Below, piece after piece: positions 6,176 to 11,888 of a stretch of DNA of 11,888 nt (position 1 is its first letter; the number at the start of each line of letters is the position of its first letter). A program made the translations under genes and the position numbers. The notes beneath the pieces were generated by a model that was not told the origin of the DNA, did no database searches, and saw only the letters and a program-made list of their open reading frames with translations. Origin of the DNA: Actinomycetota bacterium (GTDB lineage Bacteria; Acidobacteriota; Blastocatellia; Chloracidobacteriales; Chloracidobacteriaceae); the NCBI GenBank assembly GCA_013298335.1, contig JAAFHI010000036.1, positions 1 through 11,888 on the forward strand, in the 5' to 3' direction.

Positions 6176-7324
6176 TCATTCCGCCTGATTCCTGTCCGCG
6201 CGCCGCCTGATGAACCACAGTGCCCCCAGCAGGACGAGTACGACCGGGGCGAGGCCGACCAGGCCGAGCAATACGTCATTCCGAAACGTGACCGCGTAAT
6301 AGAGCCAGCCCACGCACACCGCACCGCCGATGCCGAGGGCCACCCATTCCGGATCGAGTTTGTAGGCGGAAAGCAGCTCGTAATCCATCTGTTCCTGCGC
6401 CATCCGGTAGACGATCCCGGCGACCGGGTTGAGGCGGGAGGCGAGGTAGCGGCGCAGGGCGAGCATGCCGCCGAATGCCGCGAGTCCGACCAGAAAAGTC
6501 ACGATTCGAATGGTTTTGAGGTGTGGCTGGAACATCCACGGCACTTTGAATGAAGCGTACAGCGGAATGAGCGCCCCGAGCAGGACAAGATACACACCGA
6601 TCATGGCCGGATGGCGGTAGACCGAGGCGACGGATACCGCCTCCAGGTTTTCCTGAAAGAACTGTTCGTTCGGGTCCTGTTTCAGGGCGAGCGTGAACAG
6701 TTCGAGCGATTCCTGACGCCGTCCCAGCTTCTCGAGGGCAAACGCGAGGTAGGTAATCAGTCCCGGATCTTCCGGGGCCAGCGCCAGCGCTGTCCGGTAC
6801 AGGCGTTCGGCGTCCTCGAAGCGGCCTTCATGCAGGGCGATGCGTCCCTGAAGCTCGCTGGCGACCGTGTCGAGCGGGTCCCGTTTCCTGACCTCTTCAG
6901 CGGCTTCTTTGGCCCCGTTCAGGTCCTCCGCGAGCAGCAGCGCTTCGGCCAGCACGTGGAATCCCCGCCGGTCATCGGGGTCGCGGGCGAGGGTCTGGCG
7001 GGCGGTTTCGAGGGCGCGGGCCGGTTCGTCGAGCATCCGGTGGCAGAAGCTTTGAAGGGCATATCCCTGTGCCGCTTCCGGATCGAGGGCGGTGACCCGC
7101 CGGGCGCTGTCGAGCGCCGTGCGGAGGTCGCCGGGCGAGGTATTGTGCGTTAACAGGACTTCCGCCTTGAGGGCATGGGCTTCGGTCTGTTCCGGATCGA
7201 GCCGAATCGCCTCTTCAATCAGTTGCCGGGCTTCGACCCAGCGTTTCAGGTCGGCCAGGCGGCGGGCCCGGTGGCACAGTTCATCGTAGGGATGGTCGGT
7301 TTCGGTGTGTGGCGGATGGTTCAT
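6176..7324 (-). CDS. TPR protein with C-terminal membrane region (copy 2)
   Basis: 382 residues, a clear paralogue of the TPR protein at 2374-3504. TPR helices run from about 12 to 225, with units ending in RLDP, ALDP, ARDP, KRDP, ALAP and KQDP. About four hydrophobic segments follow (238-258, 270-290, 327-346 and 350-372). The linker motif LNPVAGIVYRMAQ is at 298-310. It ends in a basic, charged tail (RRRADRNQAE). The ATG at 7324-7322 overlaps the TGA of the upstream hybrid kinase by one base (TGATG), which predicts translational coupling and roughly matched synthesis. No signal peptide is seen; the TPR domain is probably cytoplasmic. The likely role is partner, anchor or regulator of that kinase, inferred from coupling and from the duplicated gene order. 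No enzymatic motif was seen. Confidence 0.88.
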   Translation of the reverse strand: MNHPPHTETDHPYDELCHRARRLADLKRWVEARQLIEEAIRLDPEQTEAHALKAEVLLTHNTSPGDLRTALDSARRVTALDPEAAQGYALQSFCHRMLDEPARALETARQTLARDPDDRRGFHVLAEALLLAEDLNGAKEAAEEVRKRDPLDTVASELQGRIALHEGRFEDAERLYRTALALAPEDPGLITYLAFALEKLGRRQESLELFTLALKQDPNEQFFQENLEAVSVASVYRHPAMIGVYLVLLGALIPLYASFKVPWMFQPHLKTIRIVTFLVGLAAFGGMLALRRYLASRLNPVAGIVYRMAQEQMDYELLSAYKLDPEWVALGIGGAVCVGWLYYAVTFRNDVLLGLVGLAPVVLVLLGALWFIRRRADRNQAE

Positions 7325-9567
7325 CAGGTTCTTTCGTCAGCGGGAGAAACCCCGGTCGTATCCGGGGTGGCCGTTTCTCCGGTCGCGCCGCGCATCAGGT
7401 TCTGGATGGCGTCAATCAGCTCGTTTCTGCCGAACGGTTTCTGGAGAAACCGGGCGTGCGGCGAGAGCGCGCTCATCTCGCCCTCGGTGACGAGCGAGCC
7501 GCTGGTGAGAATAAACCGGCATTCCGGGCGCAGTCGGGCGAGGAGGCGGATGACCGAATCGCCATAGAGGCTCGGCATCGCCATGTCGGTCACGACCAGT
7601 TGAATCGGGCCGCGATACTCGCCCGCGACGTGGATCGCCTCGGCCCCGTCCCGCGCCGTCAGGACGGTGAAGCCCTTTTCTTCGAGAATGGCGGCGATGA
7701 GGCCGCATACGTCGGGATTGTCCTCGGCGACCAGCGCGGTCAGGGCCGGAAAGACGCCGCTGTGGAAGGTCCGCTCGACCGGCGGGTCGGTGGCCGGGCG
7801 GGAAGCGGGCAGACCGAGCCGGAACACCGTGCCGCGCCCCGGTTCGGACTCGACCTCGATGCAGCCGCCGCGTTCGGAGACAAAGCCGAGCGACGTGGCG
7901 AGGCCCAGTCCGGTGCCCTTGCCGCTGCCTTTGGTGGTGAAAAACGGCTCGAAGATGCGCTGCCGGGTTTCCTCGCTCATCCCGATCCCCGTGTCACTGA
8001 CCGTGACGCACACAAACATTCCGGCCCGGGGCGGGTGGCTGGACAGAAAAAAGACGGACGGTCGTTCGAAGTCGGCCTCGGTCATGGCGCGGAGGCCGGT
8101 TGAAATGGTCAGTTCTCCGCCGTCGGGCATGGCGTCGCGGGCGTTGACGATCAGATTCAGCAGCGATTGCGAGAATTCCCCGGCGTCGAGGTCGCTCCAG
8201 AGCGGTTCATCCGCGAGGTTCAGCGAGAACCCGATGTTGGCCGGCAGGATGCGTTCGATCATCTGACCGGTTTCGGTCACCAGCGGGTTGACCTCCCGGG
8301 GAAACGAATTGCCCACGCTGCCCTGGCTGATGACCATCAGTTGCCGGACGAGTTCCGCGCCGTGCTGCGTCGCCGTGAGAATCGACGTCTTTTTCCGGGC
8401 GAGTGGTTCGTCCAGTCCGGTCGCGCGCCCGATCAGTTCCGCGTTCCCCTGAATGACGGTGAGCAGGTTGTTGAAGTTGTGGGCGATGCCGGACGTCAAC
8501 TGTCCGACGACCTCCATTTTCTGTGCCTGCCGAAAACGTTCCTGTTCCCGCCGCCGCTCCGTCACGTCGCGCTGGATCGCCAGCCAGTGCGTGACCCAGC
8601 CGGTCGGGTCGGCAATCGGCTGGATTGCCAGTTCCGCCCAGAATTCGGTGCCGTCCTTGCGGTAGTTGAGGATTTCGACCGTGACCGGTTCCCAGTCGTG
8701 GAGCGCCTGACGGATGCGGGCGCGGGTTTCGGGCGAGGTTCCGGGGCCCTGAAGGATGCGCGGCGTCTTTCCGACCGCCTCCGTCCGCGAATAGCCGGTG
8801 ATCCGTTCGAAGGCGTCGTTGACATAGACGATGCGCGGTCCCGGCGGGTCGTTCCGACCGGCTTCGGTAATCAGCACGATGTCGCTTGCGTTGGCGATGG
8901 CCGATTCGAGCAGCCGCAGCCGCTCTTCGTGCGCCTTGCGCTCGGTAATGTCCGAGACAACGACGAGGCGGCCCGCGCGACCGGCGAAGACGAACTTGCG
9001 ACTGGTGATTTCAACGTCAATCAGGCGTCCGTCCTTCAGCCGGTGCCGCCATTCGCCCCGCGCCGGCTGGTCGCCGTGCCGGTTGGCGATCTGCGCCCGC
9101 ACCAGTGCCCGGTCGGACTCGGGGCGGACGTCGAGAATCGTGCGCGCCAGAAACTCCTCGCGGGTGAAACCGTACTTCTCGACCGCCGCCCGGTTGACGT
9201 TCAGGAAACGGAGCGATTCTTCTTCATAAATCCACATCGGCAGCGGATTGTTTTCGAAGATCTGGCGGAAAGTTTCTTCGTGAAGCCGGTCCGGGGCGGC
9301 GGAGACCGGCGCGGCGTCGTAGGCCGTCAGCGCCTCGACCAGAAATGCTCCCGCGCGGTGGAAAAACAGCCCCGGCGTTCCGGTTTCGGCACTCACCAGG
9401 GCAAGTGCGCGGTAGTGCAGGCGGCAGAGGGCGGAGGGCGGCAGTCCCTCGCGCCGCAGCCGGGCCCCCAGATCGCGAGGTGTCGCCGGGCGCGGCATCG
9501 TCAGGTAGTCGCGCAGGACCACTCCATACTCCCATTCAAGCGATTGGAAATCCGGGGAAAGGGGCAT
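7324..9567 (-). CDS. Two-PAS hybrid sensor histidine kinase with receiver (copy 2)
   Basis: 747 residues. Order: RsbU_N-like N-terminal region (about 8-90, YLTMPRPATPRDLGARLRRE then ALCRLHYRAL); PAS1 (about 96-210, ending VVVSDITERK); LOV-like PAS2 (about 218-340, GKTPRILQGPGT and NYRKDGTEFWAEL); HisKA with His363 in AHNFNNLL; HATPase (N box 469-484, DTGIG 525-529, GTGLGL 551-556); receiver (about 609-727; phosphoacceptor Asp661 in VVTDMAMP, Thr688, Lys710). Soluble, with no membrane helix. From the ATG, GGAG lies about 5 bases upstream, a reasonable Shine-Dalgarno. It closely matches copy 1 along its length except for the extra PAS1. Its stop overlaps the start of TPR copy 2. A terminator upstream (9683-9709) implies its own promoter in the 115-base leader. 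Input signal and output partner are not visible. Confidence 0.92.
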   Translation of the reverse strand: MPLSPDFQSLEWEYGVVLRDYLTMPRPATPRDLGARLRREGLPPSALCRLHYRALALVSAETGTPGLFFHRAGAFLVEALTAYDAAPVSAAPDRLHEETFRQIFENNPLPMWIYEEESLRFLNVNRAAVEKYGFTREEFLARTILDVRPESDRALVRAQIANRHGDQPARGEWRHRLKDGRLIDVEITSRKFVFAGRAGRLVVVSDITERKAHEERLRLLESAIANASDIVLITEAGRNDPPGPRIVYVNDAFERITGYSRTEAVGKTPRILQGPGTSPETRARIRQALHDWEPVTVEILNYRKDGTEFWAELAIQPIADPTGWVTHWLAIQRDVTERRREQERFRQAQKMEVVGQLTSGIAHNFNNLLTVIQGNAELIGRATGLDEPLARKKTSILTATQHGAELVRQLMVISQGSVGNSFPREVNPLVTETGQMIERILPANIGFSLNLADEPLWSDLDAGEFSQSLLNLIVNARDAMPDGGELTISTGLRAMTEADFERPSVFFLSSHPPRAGMFVCVTVSDTGIGMSEETRQRIFEPFFTTKGSGKGTGLGLATSLGFVSERGGCIEVESEPGRGTVFRLGLPASRPATDPPVERTFHSGVFPALTALVAEDNPDVCGLIAAILEEKGFTVLTARDGAEAIHVAGEYRGPIQLVVTDMAMPSLYGDSVIRLLARLRPECRFILTSGSLVTEGEMSALSPHARFLQKPFGRNELIDAIQNLMRGATGETATPDTTGVSPADERT

Positions 9568-9644
9568 GGCCGCTCCATCCTGGCCAAAGGGGTGTGAAAC
9601 GGAGAGGGGCTTTTCCGTCGCAAAAAAAACGGCAAACAGGAAAC

Positions 9645-9671
9645 ATCGTTACTCTACCTGAACGATAGGTA
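9645..9671. promoter_or_regulatory. Nested dyads upstream of kinase copy 2
   Basis: ATCGTT (9645-9650) and AACGAT (9661-9666) are exact inverted repeats 10 bases apart. TACCT (9655-9659) and AGGTA (9667-9671) form a second, overlapping dyad. The site lies between the upstream terminator and the kinase start, the only place a dedicated promoter could be. The TACC...GGTA half is shared with the copy 1 leader. Candidate operator or promoter region; no -35/-10 pair is convincing. Confidence 0.4.
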
Positions 9672-9682
9672 CAGGTGTCTCG

Positions 9683-9709
9683 AAAAAATGCGACGGAGAC
9701 GCATTTTTT
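9683..9709 (-). terminator. Rho-independent terminator after AAA+ gene
   Basis: AAAAAATGCG (9683-9692), a 7-base loop, then CGCATTTTTT (9700-9709) form a 10-bp stem with A and T tracts on the two sides. It begins 13 bases beyond the AAA+ ATPase stop on the minus strand and isolates that gene from the kinase/TPR pair. The symmetric tracts could also let it work in the plus direction. Confidence 0.75.
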
Positions 9710-9722
9710 TCGGTCCCGAACG

Positions 9723-10982
9723 TCAGTAACCGCTGGTTTTAATGTAACCCAGCAGTTCGTCGTACATGCCGCCTTCGTTGGCAAACATCGCGTAGTTCTT
9801 CGCCGTGTCGAACCAGGCCCGGACGCTTGGCCGCACGTCGCGCAGCGCCCGCTTGAAATCCTCGGTCGTAAGTTGCCGCACCTGCCCGGTTTCGAGCGAT
9901 TCCTCAAGCGCGAACTCCGCCGCCGACTCGCAGAGGTGGGCGAGGTCCGCGCCGGAAAACTCGTTCGTTTTTCCGGCAAGCCACGCCGTATCCACCTCGC
10001 CCGCCGGGCGGCCTTCGAGGTTCATCCGCAGAATCGCCTCGCGCGCGGGCGCGTCGGGGGGCAGCACGAGCACCATCCGGTCGAGGCGACCGGGACGGCG
10101 CAGGGCGGCGTCCACGTCCCACGGGTGATTGGTCGCGGCGAGCACGAACACGCCCTCGTTGTTGCCGTCGAGACCGTCGAGTTCGGCGAGCAGCGAAACG
10201 ACCGTGTTGCGGCCCGCGTTGTTGCGCATCTGGCTGCGCTTGTGGCCGAGGGCGTCGATTTCGTCGAAAAACAGTACGCAGGGCGAATTGCGCCGGGCGG
10301 TTTCAAAGAGTTCGTGGAGTTTGCGCTCGCTCTCCCCGATGTACATGTCCATCACGTCGGAAAGACCCACCGAAAAGAACCGCGCGCCGAGTTCGCCCGC
10401 CAATGCCTTGGCGATAAAGGTTTTACCGCATCCCGGCGGACCGTAGAGGAGCAGGCCGCCGCGCAGCGACTTGCCGTAGGCCTTGCGGATTTCGGGATTT
10501 CGAATCGGTCCGAGAAAGGCGACGTTGAGCCGTTTCTTGACGGTTTCCATGCCGCCGACGTCAGCCAGCGTGACCTGCGGGCGTTCGGCGTCGTCATCAT
10601 CGTAGGCCGCGTCGGTGCCGACCACGCGCAGTTTGGGCCGGTCGCCATCCTTTCCGGGCGGCGGTGGCGGCAGAAACGAGGCCACCGGACGGTCCTGGTT
10701 CGAGGTCGCGGTCACGGTCGGCGCACCGCCGAGCGCCGTGAGAAGCTGCCGCCAGCCCCCGGCGCGCGGGTCGCCGGTCGCGTCGCCCGCCGTGGCCGCG
10801 CCGCGCAGGGCGTCGAGGTTGGCCGGCTCCTTCGCCAGAACGTGGGCGAAATGCACCAGCGCCGCCGGGGCGTCGCCGCCGTCGAGCAGCAGTTTCCCGA
10901 GATGCAGCCGCAGCGGCAGGTCGTCGGGCGTGTTTTCGAGGGCGGCGGAAAGGGCCGCGATCACGGTTGAATCCAATGACAT
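9723..10982 (-). CDS. AAA+ ATPase (SpoVK/CDC48/Vps4-like) with TPR-like N-terminus
   Basis: 419 residues from the chosen ATG. A short helical N-terminal region (about 1-70, LPLRLHLGKLLLDGGDAPAA then FAHVLAKEPANLDAL) looks like one to two TPR units. A flexible linker with a six-Pro run (about 104-110) and an Asp-rich stretch (about 128-132) follows. The AAA+ domain (about 135-385) has Walker A GPPGCGKT 181-188, pore loop MYIGESE 213-219, Walker B VLFFDE 236-241, sensor-1 Asn285 and arginine-finger region RRPGRLDR 295-302, then the helical lid with GADLAHL. All ATPase residues are intact, so it is probably a hexameric remodelling or unfolding motor; its substrate is unknown. No protease domain is present. 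The frame is open to 11102, but that start would run into the divergent gene's start. MSLDST is the better choice, although its Shine-Dalgarno is weak. Confidence 0.88.
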   Translation of the reverse strand: MSLDSTVIAALSAALENTPDDLPLRLHLGKLLLDGGDAPAALVHFAHVLAKEPANLDALRGAATAGDATGDPRAGGWRQLLTALGGAPTVTATSNQDRPVASFLPPPPPGKDGDRPKLRVVGTDAAYDDDDAERPQVTLADVGGMETVKKRLNVAFLGPIRNPEIRKAYGKSLRGGLLLYGPPGCGKTFIAKALAGELGARFFSVGLSDVMDMYIGESERKLHELFETARRNSPCVLFFDEIDALGHKRSQMRNNAGRNTVVSLLAELDGLDGNNEGVFVLAATNHPWDVDAALRRPGRLDRMVLVLPPDAPAREAILRMNLEGRPAGEVDTAWLAGKTNEFSGADLAHLCESAAEFALEESLETGQVRQLTTEDFKRALRDVRPSVRAWFDTAKNYAMFANEGGMYDELLGYIKTSGY

Positions 10983-11100
10983 AAGCCGACTCTCGTTTTT
11001 CCGGAATGCACGGGTAGCACAACTTTCCCGCAATAGTGGAAGATGCGGCGGCGCAATGTCCAGCGTCCGCCACCCCACACGAACTGACCGGGAGCCTTCC

Positions 11101-11682
11101 ATGTTCGTTTTCGAAAAACCGACCGATGAAGCGATAGAACGTTTTCTCGACGCGCAGACCGACGCGCCGTTTTCCTACCACGGCATCGGGACGACCGCCG
11201 ACGAACCGGCGATTCCGCCCGGTTATCTGATCGACCGCTACCGCGTCCGGCTCGGGAGCGGGGAAGCGACTTACCAACGGGCGCGGGCGGCGGTCCGGGC
11301 GTGGAAAATGTTTGACATCCCGTGGCTGCGGCTCCATCGCGACGACACGCCCATCGAGCCGGGCCGGACGGTGGCGATCGTTCCGGAGCACTTCGGCTTT
11401 TACTCGCTGAACGCCAGCCGCATCGTCTACACGTTCGACGAGGAAACCGCCGCCGGACAACGCTTCGGCTTTGCCTACGGCACGCTCGCCGCCCACGCCG
11501 AAACCGGCGAGGAACGCTTCGAAGTCTCCTGGGACGCCGCGGACGACAGCGTCTGGTACCGGATTCTCGCCTTCTCGCGCCCGGCGCACCCGCTCGCCGT
11601 GCTTGGATTTCCCGTGGCGCGGCTCTTTCAAAAGAGGTTTGGCGCGGATTCACAATCCGCGATGGTGCGGGCAGTAGTCTAG
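11101..11682 (+). CDS. DUF1990 family protein
   Basis: 193 residues with hallmarks of the DUF1990 family: PPGYLIDRYRVRLGSGEATY near 39-58, RAWKMFDIPW (66-75), RIVYTFDEE (107-115), GFAYGTLAAHAETGEERFEV (123-142) and VWYRILAFSRPAHPLA (151-166). The molecular function of the family is not established. GGGAG lies 6 bases before the ATG, the best Shine-Dalgarno in the window. It is the only plus-strand gene and is divergent from the AAA+ gene across 118 bases, which must hold promoters for both. The last residues, GADSQSAMVRAVV, follow the end of the family's conserved region and are partly encoded by a palindromic repeat (11643-11661). Confidence 0.85.
   Translation: MFVFEKPTDEAIERFLDAQTDAPFSYHGIGTTADEPAIPPGYLIDRYRVRLGSGEATYQRARAAVRAWKMFDIPWLRLHRDDTPIEPGRTVAIVPEHFGFYSLNASRIVYTFDEETAAGQRFGFAYGTLAAHAETGEERFEVSWDAADDSVWYRILAFSRPAHPLAVLGFPVARLFQKRFGADSQSAMVRAVV
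11643..11661. repeat. Palindrome inside the 3' end of the DUF1990 gene
   Basis: CGCGGATT (11643-11650), CAC, AATCCGCG (11654-11661): a perfect 8-bp stem with a 3-base loop. It encodes residues 181-187 (GADSQSA) and lies 19 bases before the stop. It resembles a REP-like element that has been captured into coding sequence. Confidence 0.6.
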
Positions 11683-11714
11683 GAGTCGGGAGTCTTGGCG
11701 TCTTGGAGTCAAAG
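11683..11714. repeat. Octamer tandem repeat immediately after DUF1990 stop
   Basis: Four 8-base units (GAGTCGGG, AGTCTTGG, CGTCTTGG, AGTCAAAG) begin at the first base after the TAG stop. The period is 8 rather than 7, but the position relative to the stop copies that of the heptamer arrays after two minus-strand genes. Confidence 0.65.
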
Positions 11715-11788
11715 ACATTTTGGGGCTTTCCCGGACGCTTAAATCAGACCACATGGGATTGGTACAAACGCGGCTGCGCCGCCTGATG

Positions 11789-11888
11789 GTGCGCCTGAGA
11801 GCGCGCGTGTACAGGGAGGTGAAAGTCCTTCCCAGGTATACGCTCTCCGGCCTGTACCCGACCGTCATTGCGTCGCCGCGAGGCGGGG
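11789..11888 (+). mobile_element. Probable 5' end of a group II intron (cut by window end)
   Basis: Starting at 11789 the sequence opens with GTGCG, the usual group II intron 5' end. GCGC repeats follow that can form the first domain I stem, and then GGGAGGTGAAAGTCCTTCCC (11814-11833), a hairpin carrying the GGTGAAAGTCC segment typical of bacterial intron domain I. GTACAGG (11809-11815) and CCTGTAC (11851-11857) can form an alternative long-range stem. Just upstream, GCGGC-TGC-GCCGC (11770-11782) makes a hairpin ending 6 bases before the boundary, as expected for class C introns, which insert after stem-loops. The intron-encoded reverse transcriptase would lie beyond the window. The class and exact boundary are inference. 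Confidence 0.6.

Noticed and set aside
8167..9597. 476-codon plus-strand open frame opposite hybrid kinase copy 2
   Set aside because: It mirrors the kinase reading frame; the composition is rich in Arg, Pro, Val and Asp with no domain, while the minus frame encodes complete PAS/HisKA/HATPase/receiver domains.
9675..10970. 431-codon plus-strand open frame opposite the AAA+ gene
   Set aside because: Shadow of a gene with intact Walker A, Walker B, sensor-1 and arginine-finger motifs.
10597..11631. 344-codon minus-strand open frame across the divergent region and DUF1990 gene
   Set aside because: It is antisense to DUF1990 and out of frame with the AAA+ gene, with no domain resemblance.

Overview
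The window is high-GC bacterial DNA and looks like an accessory signalling island. It carries Hanks-type kinase fusions, hybrid histidine kinases, TPR membrane proteins, many small palindromes and short tandem repeats, and the likely 5' end of a group II intron. This mix is common in large-genome environmental Gram-negative bacteria (Planctomycetes/Verrucomicrobia, Acidobacteria and similar). Nothing here fixes the phylum, and no rRNA or tRNA was found.

Layout, left to right. A strong bidirectional hairpin terminator and two small palindromes (1-120) lead into a 12-unit heptamer array. That array abuts the stop codon of a minus-strand gene for an ATPase fused to a Ser/Thr protein kinase (223-2223). 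Two more heptamer arrays lie in the gap between this gene and the next minus-strand gene, a TPR protein with a C-terminal membrane region (2374-3504). A 371-bp gap with a 152-bp element bounded by perfect 28-bp inverted repeats separates it from a PAS hybrid histidine kinase (3876-5735). A 440-bp gap full of palindromes and short repeats follows. Next come a second TPR/membrane protein (6176-7324) and a second, longer hybrid histidine kinase (7324-9567), which overlap by one base (TGATG). A terminator at about 9683-9709 separates these from an AAA+ ATPase (9723-10982). A single plus-strand gene, a DUF1990 protein (11101-11682), is divergent from the AAA+ gene. It is followed by an octamer repeat and, at about 11789, the start of a group II intron cut off by the window end.

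How the genes relate. The order kinase then TPR/membrane protein (read on the minus strand) occurs twice. Both members are clear paralogues, so a two-gene module has been duplicated in tandem. One copy kept tight translational coupling; the other is split by the inverted-repeat element. Each kinase has an N-terminal segment resembling RsbU_N, a LOV-like PAS domain without the photoactive Cys, an H-N-F-N-N phosphoacceptor box and a C-terminal receiver. No DNA-binding response regulator is present, so the output is unknown. The simplest inference is that kinase and TPR/membrane protein act together at the membrane. The ATPase-kinase fusion and the AAA+ protein flank the duplicated modules, but a functional link is only suggested by position.
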